Source: Neodontobutis hainanensis (lineage: Eukaryota > Chordata > Actinopteri > Gobiiformes > Odontobutidae). From it: a DNA stretch of 64,000 nt. A program made the position numbers and the translations under genes. The notes beneath the pieces were generated by a model. That model saw nothing but the letters and a program-made list of their open reading frames with translations. It searched no databases and was not told where the DNA came from. Positions 48,674-63,569 of this stretch are shown one piece after another. How positions within the stretch are numbered: position 1 is the first letter of the stretch; each line of letters starts with the position of its first letter. Location: positions 124,001-188,000 of the forward strand of contig JALDNG010000451.1 of assembly GCA_024349245.1 (NCBI GenBank), given 5' to 3'.

Positions 48674-51600
48674 TTTTCATGAGTTTTATTAATTGTTGAA
48701 GTTATTAAAAGACTGTTTAATTTCAATTAATTCGTGAAAAAAATATTTCAAGAAAAATAACAATTCAACACAATTATAAAAAGTTCAGAAATTTATGAAC
48801 TTAGCTTCGATAAGTATTTTCATGCTACTGTTAGCACGAAACGTGATCCATGAACCTTTCTTAATAAAAAGAAAATTTGAAATATAAGTTTCGAATTTTA
48901 AGCAATTATCGAGATAATTAAAGTTCTTTTGTCACGTCTGCAAGATTAGGCTACCTGTTGATTTGTATCACCTTCTTTGACTTTGAGTGAAACTAGTGTT
49001 AAGTATATTAACTTCCTGCCTTCTCATAGTTTGACAGACAGGTAATGTTTTCGATTTTACCATTGAAATAACAACGAACTGGTTAATTTCAAAAACATGA
49101 AACAGACACCAAGTCTGAATTTATTTAAGGTGTGTATAATCATCCTAGAGCTGTGTGAAGTCTTTATTCCAATAATTAACCTGACTTTGATGTTAATCAG
49201 CTTTCACCGGTTTTATGTTTGATTGATTTAGCTTTTAAAGAAGGTTTATTGTTGGTCTCTTGTGTTGGGATTGAAGCGAATTTTAACAATGTTTGATATA
49301 TTTTTGCAAAATCAATTTTATCAAATGAATCACAATCTCTCTTGCTAATTTAATGGCCTATCTAAATTATGATTGCTTTTAGGTAACGCGAGACTGCTCA
49401 AGTCTTTGTATAACTTCGTTATAGCTTCTTTAGTTTTTCGTTAAGATCTACATAAAAATTTTTATTCAGCGTGAAAATGGATAATTTGTTATTTTAGCTC
49501 GTTACGAAACTCGGATCCCGAAGAATTTCCTTTTTAAAATCTATGGGTATTCATGTTAGCTATAAACTGGCATCACCTAAGGAATCTAAGAAAATGTTTA
49601 AATTTTTGAAAAAAATTTTAAATTGTATATTTTCAATAACCATGATGCCCGATTATTAATTTAAACTTAAATTAATTTTTCACAACTTGCACAACTGTGA
49701 ATAAGCGAGCTTAAACAAAAAATCTACAAAATATAAGAGTAGCAAAACATAGTGAAGTCTTCATGTTCATTTTATGAAACATTTGATTATTAGGTCAAAG
49801 TTCTAACAAAAGGTGTTTGAGTATTTTTTTTATCAGCAGAATTTATTTTAAACTTCATAAAAATGATTTTTATCAATAAAAATTAGTGATTACTCTTGCA
49901 GACATTTTTCGAAATGAGTTTGAATGTACATTAACCTCATTCACCAAAACACGCCTCTTAAGAATCTTGATAAAATTTCCTTGATGACAGGTTATCTGAG
50001 ACTAACATTCACTTAAATTCTACTACCCTCATATACCAAGAGCAGAATACCTTGTTGCATTGTCTCTTAGAGACACAAAAAATTACCATTAGTATAACAT
50101 TATTAAGTCCTGAAACACATTTAAGTTTGTGTTATTTAAAATTAACTATTTATAAATTTCCTCATGAATTTAATTTTGCTTAAATTTTGATATTTAAGAG
50201 AGGAAAATACAGTTGGTTGTTATGTAAAATATTTGAACATTCAAAAATAAAATGAAATTTACTCTACTCCATGAAAGACATTGAGAAATAATTATGTGTT
50301 TCTTGAACACTTTAAAACTTTATCGACGTAGCATTTCAATGATTGCTGATTAAATTTAATTTTACCATAGATCAAGAAAGATTGATGGTCATAATATAAA
50401 CTTTCTTTACCATGACAAAAATATTTCTTCAGATAATGGAAGGCTAATTTGAACTCAAAAATAATTTTTTCGAAATTTCGTTTTTAATACTGAAAATATA
50501 TTAAACGAATGTTCGATAAAGTTATTTGTTTAGATTTATTTATTTCAAAATACACTTTATAAAAGTCAAAAAATATAATTTAAAAAAAATTGAGTTGACT
50601 TTCATCCTTGTGTTTTGATTTATGTGATGAAATCAATATTTCTTATTTCCACGAGAAATATTTATTATTTTATTAACCGTTCGCATTTAAATTGAAGTTT
50701 AAATTGTTACAAATTTTAAAAAGAAGTAATTTATATCTGGAAATGGATTCTTGATTAATGTTAAAAATTATGAATTTTTTAAATTTATTCATTTAAATTT
50801 TGAAACAAAATGATTGTTTCTGTAAGTCGTAATAAATTAAATTAAAAAGATCGAAATGCGAGATTGGGTTTTCATGATTAAATTTAAGTTAACTTATCTT
50901 TATTTATCTCTAAAAGTATAAAATTTATGTTACAAATACCCCTGATATTCAAATTATCTCACATTATTTATGAGTTATCCATATAAATAAACTTAACTTT
51001 TCATTTAATTAAAATTTAGTATAGAGTGTTTTAATTTTATATTTTGCCGTTATTTCAATAACAATTTTAAAGGAAACATTTTTAAACATTTATACTTAAA
51101 AATAAATAAAGTAACACTTTCGAAACGTAGAATAATTTAAATGGAATTATTTTCAATCGTATCCGAGTAAAAATAAATATATTTAAATGACGACGATATA
51201 TTCATTAAATATATTGTAATTGGAATTCAAAGCATCACTATGTTAAGAAAATCTGAAGAAATTTTGGAAAAATTATCTATTTGTTTAAAAAAATGAATAA
51301 TTATATTTGAAAATAAAATAGGAAAGACATTGTGTAAAAATAAGACAAATTTCTCATAAATATTCAATATGAAACTTGAATTAAATCACTCGAAACAATT
51401 TCGCATTTTTAAAATTAAATATATACCTACTTATTTATTTACTTCAATTAACATAAGATATATAGATATCGAACTTTTCATAATTTACTTCAAAAATTAA
51501 AATATATAATTAAGATGTATCTTTCATCTGTATTTGTGTGATTTCCACAATAAATTATCGTTTTAAAGTAAAAATAACTTGTAACCTTGATAGCTAATAG

Positions 51601-54600
51601 TGAAGATTAGAACAGTTATTCAGATAAATAAACTAATAACACGAAGTATTTTGATTTTTGTCATTTTAATCAAAATGCTCAACCCTTATAATTGATTGAA
51701 ATATCCTAAATTATGATGATTTTTATTTATTGAGATAAAATGTTGGAATATAATTTTCTTAGGTGTTGGTTTCAAATTTTGATTTTTTACATGTTAAAAT
51801 CGTTTAATTCATCTTTCATTCAAAAATGTGGTTAAATGGCTTTTTTTCTCATGATGAATAAAATCGTAACAATGATACATCTCTATTATTCGCAGTGTAT
51901 AAATATATAAAATCCTCATTTGTTTACTTTTATGTTAAAGAGTTAAGATCGTGAACTTATTTCGTTGATATTTTTTTCATGGCTTAATGAGAAATATTTT
52001 ATAAGCTTGAATTATTTTTCAAAATTGCTTATTCCTATTTCAGCCGCCTATATTGATTTAAAATACAACCCTGAATATAATTATTTTACATTTTTAAATC
52101 AAATACAGCATTACTATATTTTTGATTGAAAGTAATTTTTTAGCTCTTTCTAGAACATATTTTTACGAAACCCATACATGAAATATTTTTCAATTCCATA
52201 TTTTTATTGAGTCATAAATGAAAAATTTTATGAGTTCTGTTTCCAAGATGGATTTTTTAATTCATATCCAAAGAGTATATTTTACATCAATAAACATACT
52301 ATCTGGCTATTTATCAATTTAAAACGGGTATTTCATAGTTATTTTTTAAATAATTTTTTTTTCACGTTCTCCATTAATAAATATTCTCAGGCAAGTGATA
52401 AAAAATAATTTCACATTTTGTCTCGCCCGAGTTAAGAATAATTGTAATTTTGCATCAAGGTTTGTCTCTCAAACAAAAACAGTCATCATTTCAAAAGTTT
52501 TGATTTGATCTCAAACTCAACCTTAAGTGAGAACCTAATTGTGCATTGTGTGATCAATTAATAAACACTCTTTTTAATCATAAATATAAGAAAAACACGG
52601 ACAGTTAGAATAAAAGTTGATCTTTATATTTCAACTTCATTTTTATGAAAAGATAAAAATATCTTTTGATCGATACATCATTAGTTTAAGCAAAAGTTAA
52701 ATGAATAAATATATTTTGGTTTCAAAAATTTAATGATTTCTGTCAATTAGTTTTTAAAAATTTTCAGAATGACATCATAAAATAAAATTTAATTTTTTTT
52801 ATAAATTCAGTCTTTATAACCTTTGAATACATCATCTCCTAAGAAAAAAATTCTGATTTTGCTTGAAAATTTGATGACTACAATACCATACAGTAGCTAT
52901 CAGAATTCTTCCTAACATCTTTCAGGTTAAAGAGTTCTGTTTTTTGAGAGGGAATTGAAAAATTATAATATTTTTAAACCTTATGATTCTTAAAAATTTA
53001 AATATTTTTGTTGATTTTATAAAGAATAGATTTTAGGGCTCATCAATATTTTGTCAATGTAAACAGGTTTGGAATATAATAATGGTTAAGAAGACCAGTT
53101 TTTAACTAAAACTACCGTTAATTGAAATATAATTTCATAACTACCTCAAAAATAAATACAAATTACTGGAAACGCAGTATTTGGACTTTAAAATTGGCAA
53201 AATTCATTTAACATTAACATTTTCATTTATTTTATCGATGCTTTTATATTTTAAAAAACCCTGACAGATTGTCAAAGTTCTGTAATTATTCGTGTTTCAT
53301 TGTAAAAAATATGTGAAATTTTACCAAATATTATTTTAAAATCCTTGGACAAAATATTATCCTTTAAAAATTTCTAGCTATTTTTATTGATCTTTATCTT
53401 TGAGTTAAGCGTTAAATAATAATTTTTGATCTTGAAATTAGAAACACCTATAAGATGAATTTTTATTTGGATATTATCATCTTGGAAATATCACGTTTTT
53501 AAGTCTAATATATCTGTTATAATTCTTCAAAAAGTAGTATCATTCTCCATCATAACTTTATAATCAAATATTATTTTAAAAGTGATTTAGTTTATTCATA
53601 ATGTTAGCATTCATAAAAGACAAATATTTATCTTAAAAATGATCGAAGCTAAAATATGTAACTTTTTCAGTTCATTATTGAAGGGACAGTTTACGATATT
53701 TTATCTTATTTTTTTCATGTTTTCTCACAGGAACTTAATTTTTCAGAGTTGTTGATGTAATGAAACAAAATATCAAATGTTGTCTCATTATATTTTCAAT
53801 TGGCTCATATATATATAAAGATTTACAATATTTCGTTCTTAGATTTTTATAAGAGTTACATTTATCTATTTTTATGAAAATACTATTGCACAATCATACT
53901 TATTCTAAAACTTACATCATTTAATATTTAAAATAAATATAAAAATAAAGGTACATGTGCTTCATAATAAAACATGCTTGAAGCTTCGAGAAGCGAATTT
54001 TGAAGATAGGGTGGTTTTTCCCATCTTATGAAAAATATAAATAAACTAAATTGTTTATTTGTTAAAAGAAAAGATTCACTTGAATTTATTCTTCTACCTT
54101 CAGGGTTTAATAATCAGATATAATTAAAAATATTGAAAATTTTAATGGATCATTTTAATTCATGAAGAAGTTTATTCAAAATGTACTCTGAGAATTTTAT
54201 TAAAAATATTTTTCCTCAGTTCTATATCTTCCTATATGAGTTATCATTTTTATTTCGAAATTATTTTTCTTAAATTCTTTTATGGGATCAATTATTTTGT
54301 ATCTAAAATCTATTTCGATAAGAAATGAAGATTTTTTATTGAATAGATAAGATTAGTAACTTTTTACATGATAAATTTCAAATTTTCACAGTTAAAAACA
54401 ATAATTTATGTATCTGAGAAGACTTTATCGAAATAAAATCAAAATATACGATTGAAATAACTTTATTTGAGTTCATTTTATATTAACGACCAGTAAGACT
54501 GAATATTAATCAAGAATTCATGAACCTTTTTAAAACATTATCTATTAATGGAAACGAGAAATATATTTAACATATAAAAAAGGGAATAGATATTCGATGT

Positions 54601-54713
54601 TAATTTAAGAGTTTTAAATAAAATAAGGTAAGAAATTTTCGTAAAAGTTTCTTGAGAATGAAGGATGGTTTAAAACAGTATTTATTCAACATGTCCAGCA
54701 TAGATTTCATGAA
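48674..54713. other. AT-rich region
   Basis: About 6 kb with no convincing gene, RNA gene or repeat; the composition is among the most AT-rich in the window. Confidence 0.5.
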
Positions 54714-54997
54714 TTAAAAAATACTCGGCAGACTACTTAATTCGTATTTTGGTTGGTCTCCAAATAGTTGTCGAATGAAAATTTCAAATTCTTCCACTCT
54801 ATATTCAAAATTAATAAATAACTTCATTTGTTTTTTCTGAAGTTTTTTGATATGTTTAAAAATCCAAAATACTAGCATGATGGCCAGAATGGTAAAAACA
54901 ACAACAGCCAATATAATAATGTCTTGTTTAACCCCTTGAATCTTTTGACCAGACTGAGAAAATATCTTGTTTATCTAATAAAGATACATACTGTCAT
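54714..54997 (-). CDS. Small single-pass membrane protein (about 88 aa)
   Basis: On the minus strand an open frame from 54974 to TAA 54714 reads INKIFSQSGQKIQGVKQ, a membrane helix (DIIILAVVVFTILAIMLVFW, about residues 20-39), a basic stop-transfer stretch (FKHIKKLQKKQMK) and an acidic/aromatic tail (YRVEEFEIFIRQLFGD). No ATG precedes the helix in this exon; the first is within it. A 17-nt GT-AG intron (54975-54991, GTATGT...TTATTAG) would add the start exon ATG ACA (54992-54997) in frame, total 89 codons. That would be smaller than any intron in the BOP1-like gene, so the start is uncertain. The helix followed by basic residues predicts a cytoplasmic tail. It resembles the 33.6-kb gene in layout but not in sequence. 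No family recognised. Confidence 0.5.
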
Positions 54998-56860
54998 TTT
55001 TGAATGAAATAAAGTTGTAAGACATAAACGAAAACAGACGAGTATATGTTATATTAAAGCATTGTCTCAAACTGAAAATTTTCTCTTTAGTATATTTTTG
55101 ATATTCTGGAATTGAAACTTATTATTGTGTGATACTCTAAAAATCAATTAATAAAATTATTTTTTAATTTTTTTTCAGGTAAATATAAAATAATAAGTTC
55201 AGTTTGTTTTAACATAAATCGTGTTTTCTGAGCGTGAACTTGTTTTGTTCTCTTTAATAATAAAAAAATCTTCTTCCGAAGAATAAAACAGTGAAATTAG
55301 TGAATCATTTTATTTTATTTATTTTTCATATGCACCATAATGCAACTAATTTTAAAGTTCATAAATAGTTTAACTAAATCAAACTTTCTTCTGCTATCAA
55401 AAACAACAAAAACTGTGTTCCTCGTGTGATATATAAACACTGATATTCTATCATGTAATTATGTTTAAACAATAAATAAAAAATAATTTCAAAAGCTACA
55501 TGTATCGTAACATACAAAATGAATTTTCTTTTTATTTTTTTAGTTTATGTAAGATTATAGGGAAGAATATCTGTCAAACGGATCCCTTTTACGTACGTAT
55601 ATGATGTATTGCAAATGCCAACAAAAAAAGTAATTTTGTCAAATATATAAATCAAAACCTGATAAATATAGTGCGTTGATATATCTTTTGGTTCTAAAAT
55701 ACAAAAATATGATTTTGAAAATATTCTGTGTTGAACAAAATTATTTAACTAAATTTTTGTACTATTTCAAATATTAAAAATTTATTGAAAAAAGATGAAT
55801 ATATTGTATGTTTTCGTTCTAGTTTAGAATGAGATTTATATATTCAATAATTATATATTTTTTGATTTTGAGGGCTTATCAGAGGTTTAACTTTTTTAGA
55901 ATATTGAACAAGAATAAATATTTATTTTTTGTGATTGGTGTAAAAAAATACTAAAACACAACAATGCTGTTTATGAGAAAAAATAGCCTAGGTATCTTGA
56001 AAAAAACAATGAATTTTTTCATTCTCTTAAATAGTTTAAAAAATTTAGGTTAACAAGACTAAAATTTAAATATATTTTCAAAAAATAAATTTTAAATTTT
56101 AGTAAGTAAAAAGGCGTGTATTAAATTAAGTTAAAATTTATGCTATTCAGATATGGTATGAGTATGAAAAATTTTAATTATGTTAAAATGGATATTCAAC
56201 ATAATTGAAAGAATTCCAGTATTTTTCATACTAACTGATAGACAGCCAAATTCATTTCCTAAATTTTGGGTTATTTCTTATTTTAAGGAAGCATTTTCAA
56301 TTTAAATATAATTTATGAAAATAAAAATGTTTAAGTGAAATCATCACGATACCAGGTTATAAAATATTTGAATCAAATATGAATAGATAATTTATGAACG
56401 TAACAAATTATATTTTTGAACAAACATTTTAAGAAAATTTATTATTTATTGATTCAGAAAAAAAGAAGAGTTAGTACAATTATGTTATTCTCAAAAATAA
56501 AAAAAAATTGTCATTTATAAGGGCACGTAAAAGTAAGGACATATTTTATAATTAAATTTAAAAACTGAACAAAAGATATAAAATATACCCATAATAAAAT
56601 TTGTTGAAAAATAATATTCTATTAAATATTTTGTAAAAATTCTTTAACAAGGTATATTTTTCCAAAATATGACTGAATTAACCCCCGAATATAAAAGCTA
56701 AATTATCACTTTTGAAAAATATTATAAATTTTCAAAATTAAGTATTGTATAAAAATTAAATTGAAAAATAAGTGATCATAAATTTCTTGGATTTCAAGAA
56801 AAGTCATGCTCTCGAAGACATTTTTTGGATGGAATTTACATTTAAATTTGTGATATAGAA
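54998..56860. other. AT-rich region
   Basis: No gene, RNA or repeat recognised. Confidence 0.5.
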
Positions 56861-56867
56861 TAAGTCA

Positions 56868-57024
56868 TCAAGCCGAATTACCTTTGCCTCGAGAAACCTT
56901 CATTTATATAACTCGCGTCAGGTAGTGTGAGTTGGCATTTCTCAAAGCTCTCACTCGGTCATTTACTTGTTATGGCGGGTTTTAACTTCACAGCGCTAAC
57001 TTCTTTATAAGCGTCAGAGTACAT
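56868..57024 (+). other. GC-richer island, possible two-exon fragment
   Basis: A plus-strand frame reads SSSRITFASRNLHLYNSRQ, then, after a 26-nt GT-AG intron (56924-56949), LSLGHLLVMAGFNFTALTSL and TAA. The intron has the size and AAG end seen elsewhere. The island also contains a GTGAG...CTCAC inverted pair. No family recognised and no further exons joined. Confidence 0.3.
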
Positions 57025-60000
57025 AAAAAATTTTTTTCATCATCTCAGGAAAGTATAACATGTCTTATTAGGTAAAGGTGTTTTTGCTGAAGTATCTTAC
57101 ATTAGAGAATCAAATTATCATCAGTTTTGAAATTTTCAAACTTCTATGATGTTTAAATATGCCTTTTTGTTGATTTCAGCTTTGAAGAGTACTTTATGTA
57201 TTTTTATTTAGATATATAAACTACTGTTTAAAATATTTAAGCTTGATCGTATTACATCATTTTATGTTTTGTTTTTTGACTTGGCAGGTAACTTACCGAA
57301 TCTCAATCCAGGATTTTGTTAGATATTCCATAATTTTTAAAATATATGAATTTTTAATCTATTTTCTCAAAATGGAAAATCTCTAAACATCAAATAATAT
57401 TATAAAATTCTTCTGAAATTTCTGTAAAATATTATTTTATAATTTTAATTAATTGAGCGTTTTGAAGTTGATTATTCTTGAAAAATAAAGTGTATGCGAT
57501 TGAAGTACATATCAATTTTACACTTGCCACCAGGAAATAAGCAGACTATTTCATTAAAATTTTTGATGGCAGATAACTGGCCTTCGTATAAGATTTAATG
57601 TATGAACAATATTAATAATATATTCAAAATAAAAAATTCTCACATTTTACATTTTACAAAAATCAAAAGAGAATGTGAAAATCGTACAAACATGTATTCT
57701 ACTAGAGGTGAGATATTCAATATTTTAATAAAAATCAATAATTCTTGAAAAAATAAAAATTAAAAAAAATTAATCTTGTCTCAAGAAATTTCAAGATGAC
57801 ATCTTAAAATTATTTGAGTTAATTAATGAGAAAAACTGATAATCTAAACTATATTTAAATCTGATTTCATATTTATCTTAAATATTTTACATTTTGTTTC
57901 TAATTTTTAATCTTACTCATCAAAAAATTTCAAAAATGTAATTTTTACATATCTTGAAACCAAAATCAGAAAAAGGCCTTTTTATAAATTTTCAAAAAAT
58001 CTTTCAATTTACACGTGTATATTCGTTAACATTATAATCCATTCAGATCGGTGAAATTTGCATGCTTATTCCAAGCCGAAAATAAAATTAATTGACAAAA
58101 CATGTCTGAATAATATTTTCATGATAAATAAGATGAGTTTTTCTTATATCTGTTTTTTATAGAATTATGGGGCTATAAATTTTTGAGAAATAAATCATGT
58201 CTTGGAATGCTAGGACATATAAAAAGAGTTATAATGAATTTTATTTGTCAAATTATAAATTTTTTTTAATACAATGAAAGTAAATAAATGTTAGAAATAA
58301 TGATAAATTAATGTATTCTCTGTTTTAGGCTGCTGAAATATATCATTGAACGAATTAGATTTAACGATAAACATTATTTATTGAATGAACCATTGAATAT
58401 TTGGATAAAATATTTTATGATATCAGGTTTAATGTGTGAATATTGAAAAAATATCATTCTAAATATTTCAAAAGAACAAAAAGTTTCAAAAATGTAGCTG
58501 AGTTCATAATTCTCTAGTTTCATCTCAAATAGTCGCATAAACACATAAACAAAAAAAAAATAAAATCAAAACATGTCATAGCTCAGGATAATTTCAAATA
58601 ATATTTCAAAACTGGGAGATTTTACTTTCATATAATCAGTTAATATTCACAATTTTCTAAATTGCCTAAAAATTATATTTGTTGAAAATCCCTTTAACTA
58701 TAGGCGTATCTTTATTTTATAGATATATTCTCCAAAAAATTTTAAATTTTCAGAATATAAATATATGGAAGCTTTCAAAATACTTGATAATTTTATTTAA
58801 TTGGTAATAACGTCGAATATAAAATAAATACATTTAATATTTTTAAATATTGATGAGCTCAGTTTTTTTAAATATATTTATTTTCAATTCCTATGAATAC
58901 ATTTTTAATTTTAATTCAACATTTTCAAAAACCTTTAAGAGGAAATACCACAAAGATATTTTTATTTTTCTAACTTAGATCAAGAAAATATTATAGTTTC
59001 ACCGATATGCAAAAAATTGCATTTAACTAGTCGATGGTTTGAAATATAATAAATATAGAAATTAGAATTGATTACAATAGAACATATTGTCTCTTTTAAT
59101 ACTTTATGATTTCAATTTAATTGATTTTAAAAATAATAAAATTTCTTCGAAATTGAAAATTAAACACATAAAGGAATTTTTCTGTATATTTTGAATTTTA
59201 TCGTTAAAATTCTATTGCTGAAATAAAAAACAATTTATGAAATGAATTTATACATAAAATAATGATTTATTCTTATGACTCTTAAAAGAATCAGAGTTAA
59301 AATACAAATATAAGGTTGCAGAAAAAACACATAAAATCATATCGTTAAACCATCCTATTTTTTTTGAAATTTTATCCTAATTTAATCAGGGATTTTGACA
59401 TTTTTTGTGATACTTATGTTATATATTAAAGATAAAAATAATCAATTAATTTTTTCGAATTCCAACAACAACATTTTTTTACGAATTTTCGATTTAAATT
59501 GATAATCAGGGATATTTTTGATATATACCAAGAGTGTCGATCGCGACATTTTATATGGTACTTTTTACCGTTTTCCAAGCAAACATAGCGTTACATTCAT
59601 TGAGATATAAAATACATTGATTGATAACAATTTTCACATTTATGTGAAACGTGGAATAATTTGATGAAGATTAGAGTTTTCATAAAATAAGTAAACATTT
59701 AATAAACTTAATTAAGTATTCTTATCACATAATTTTTCTTTAAATGCTTTCGAGAATAATTAAAACATAGAAATTTTGATAAATTGCTTAGGTATCTTTA
59801 AATTTTTAAATTAAATATGTTCTCGTTTTTAGAATGTCAATCGATAATATAAGAATTTTTGATTCATATATTAATCCGACATTTGAAAATTCTCTTTTTA
59901 TTTCAAAAAATTAAGATTTTATAAATATCTAGCCATCAAATTGATAAAAATAAATGTAAATCAACTATCTCTTAAATTTTATTTTTTTAAATTAGTTTTT

Positions 60001-62755
60001 GTTAAATATCACATAAATAAGACATTTATATATTTATTGTTATTTAAAAGGCAAAATTATTCAAATGAATATATCCTAAGGTGGCAAATATAAAAAAGCT
60101 ATCCCCATTTTAAAATAATGATTATCTAAAATCGTCAAATAGATTCATAAATTATTTGAAAAAAGCCAAGGTTTTTTCTCTTTTTGAGATGCAAATCTAT
60201 TTAATATAGAAGAGGCTACCCATTTTCTCTTTCAATCATCTCCTCCGCTTTGATAAATTCTCTATTATTTTAAGTATTTTTTAAGTTTCAATATTTTTCA
60301 GAGATTTTTAATGATTTTTGTCAAAGAGAATTTAAATAAATTTATTATTGTGTAAACAATCTTGATATGTTTTTTTCTATTCTTTTATAATGTTCATAAA
60401 AAGTTAAAAATGTGAAATCAATCAGTTTTTAAATCGATATAGAATTCATTAGTATGTGATAAATAGAGTTTATTTCTTGTGTTTAACGTACATATGTTAT
60501 CAATTGGTTCAAACGTTGCTAAAATTATAGTTCTCTTTTTTTAAGATTAGACGTAAAAAATTTTCACAATTGAAATTTTTAGTCAAATTATAAAGAATTT
60601 GGCTGTTGTAAATCTTATTTATTTTAATTTGTAGGGAAATTAAACTTAAAAATAATTAAACGACATTTACAATGAATTTTGTAAATTTTAAAAATTATTG
60701 TTGAAAATGCAAAATTGTTTGTAAATTCATTTTGAAAGTTTAATTTTAATCCAATGTACTCATCACGTTAAATATCGGCCGTTGAACTGAGAATTCATAA
60801 AAATTCCTTTATCTGTTTTAATTAGATTTTTAGATACGGTAAATTTCTCAATATAAGCTATTCATAGGGTATTTGATATTTTTCACTTGGTATTACAATT
60901 TAAAAACAAATAATTTTACAATTTCTTTGAAAATTATTGCTATGAATTTATTTTCACAAATACACGATGCTTTATTTGATAAACTTAAAGTGAGAAATGG
61001 TACGTATTAAAAATTTTATTTTGAAAGTCTTATCTTTTAAAATGCATAAATATATTAAAAGAAAATTTTTGGAACTTAAGTCAAGATAATTTGAGATACC
61101 TTAAAAAATACTTTTAATTGAATTTTTGCAAATTCTGAAACATTCTCCTTTGAGTTATCCCTACATTTGTTTTTTATATTGATCAACATTATACATACAG
61201 TATAATGTTTAAAGACGTATTAATTCGAGATTTTTATTTAAAAAATTATTTTGTGATGTAATACTCATTTACATTAAAATTGCAACAAAATGTAATATTT
61301 ACTTTGATATTACTTGACATCCACTCTCTTAAAATGAAAAATAATGTCCGATTTTATAAACATACAAATATCTTGCTTAAAATAATCAGATTCAAGATTT
61401 ATTAAAAAATTCCTTTGTTAATTTTGTTCAGACACGATTCCAATGATTAATTTATTTGATATCTCTGTGATTTTACAGCCCAAGTTTGCTAAATTCATAA
61501 ATACTATTTAAAAATAAATTATTTTAATTTTAAACAACCTGCGAGAATTTACCTTTTAATAGCAGGAACGACATAAAATTGATTTAAACAACATACGGAA
61601 AAAAATATTGATATGGAAGATTATTTTAAAAAATTAAAATAACTACGTTTCTGTAACGTGGTAAGTAATAAAGAATTCATAATTTATATTGAATGATTAT
61701 TTTATAGACATAACATAAAAAATATATTGTGCTCTTTCATTTTGTAATGCCGTTAAATTAAGACGAAGGAAAAAAATACTCAATGTTGATCATTCTTTTC
61801 GAAAAAATTAATCCACGCATCTTTTAAACGGCATAATAATAATAATATGTAGGATGTTGAAAATAATATAATTTGAATCTTCAAGCGATGTCGAAGATAT
61901 TAAAAAATAATTCACATTGACATGTACATGATTTATGACGCAACTAAAATGTTATTGTTGCCATTTAAAATATCCTATTTCACACGAGCATAACATTCAA
62001 TATTTCAAGCGTATAAATTAAGTTTTTCAAAAATCAATAAATGTAAAAATTTGATTCAAGAAAAACCAAAGGATAATTATCTTCAAGAATATTGAATTTA
62101 TTTATTAAAAAGATTTTTTATTACTTTCTTAATAGAGATATTATAAATGATAAAATTTAAATTTCGATATTTGAATAATTCACAATAAAATATAAAGAGA
62201 TATTTTAAGTTTAAAAAACATTTCAAATTTTAAATATTTCTTACTTTTTGAGAGTTAAAGAACTGAATAATTATTAAATGAGAGTAACGTTGAGCTATCT
62301 ATGTTGGTTATGGAAATTTTAATAAATTAAACTTCAGTGTATTTTTCCTTATAATTTCGAAAACACATGATCATTTAAAAGCTATTTTTGGTTTTCAAAT
62401 TTTTAAGCGTTCAAGAATAGCTAGGTTCCATACATTAGACTGAAATTTACAGAGAATTATGTAATTTATGGATATCGATGGAAATTTATGCAAGGAGAGA
62501 TTAAACCATACATAATTCTTTAAAATATTGCTTAATATCTATTTTAATAGATAATAAATGAAAAAAGCTTTGTATTAACCAGTGAAAATTCATTCAGGAC
62601 AATATTTGTTAAACAATCCGAGAGAAAGGCTTAAGGTATTATGCTTGAAAATCAATCGATGTGTGTAAATTTGAATTTTGATGGATTGTTTTAAATAACC
62701 ATACTTCAAAACTTTATATGAGATAAAGCCATGAGTATCTTCATTGAATGAGAAT
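57025..62755. other. AT-rich region
   Basis: About 5.7 kb of extremely AT-rich DNA with no recognised gene, RNA or repeat. Confidence 0.5.
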
Positions 62756-62761
62756 TCTTAT

Positions 62762-62925
62762 GACGTGAAGCAGCCAATGCTTCCTTTCAAGCAGAAGGTG
62801 ATGTGAGGCTTTAGTGAGGGCTAATCTCACACAACGCAATGCCAGAATATTCTTGGCAATGTTGACTTTCGAAAATAGAAAACCAAAAGCCGAGGGTACA
62901 TAACCCTAACACGTGTTCGATTTCA
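62762..62925. other. GC-richer island with hairpins, possible non-coding RNA or exon relic
   Basis: Several short inverted pairs lie in order: GAAGCA/TGCTTC near 62768-62784, GTGAG/CTCAC near 62804-62830, and an imperfect palindrome with a perfect GAATATTC core near 62840-62858. The minus strand also has a short open frame (MYPRLLVFYFRKSTLPRIFW) that a 15-nt GT-AG gap would extend. A structured RNA, a MITE-like insert or an exon are all possible. Confidence 0.3.
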
Positions 62926-63565
62926 TAAAACTACATTATAGTTGAGAAATATGCAAATCTGGATTTATTAGTCCTGGTCGAAAAAAATCTTCCCCTTTAA
63001 ATATATTTATTTAACATGTCATAACGATTTAAGAAAATGGTTTTGTCATTTACACGTGAAACTCGAATACTCGTATCATTTTAGATAAATAATAATTTCA
63101 TCAAACGAAAATGCGATTTTTTTGAAAGATGAAGAATTAATTTACAAAAAAAGTTCAATTTATGATTTAGAAATTTTAATAATAATATCAACTTCTGGAA
63201 CTTTTCACCAAAATTTTTTGAAAATTTGTTTATATTTATCATGAATCATGAACGACAGAAAAGCATAAAATACATTATGAATATATTTCCCTGTAAGTTC
63301 AATTATCTCATATATATATGAATGCCAGGCGTAATTCAAAGCTATATATAATTTTATTTTTCAATAATTGTCATAAATTGTTCGATTTAATTTAAATGAT
63401 ATTAAATTCATGGTTTAAAAACACTCTTTTAAGCGACATTTAATCATATAGTGACTAAAGGAGAGAATGATTGTATTTTTTATTAAAAACAAAATTACCG
63501 GAGATAATGGTTTAAGCTGATTAAAAAATTTTTATCACGCTTTATCAATATGTGACAAAGACGCA
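62926..63565. other. AT-rich spacer
   Basis: No recognised feature. Confidence 0.4.
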
Positions 63566-63569
63566 ATAC

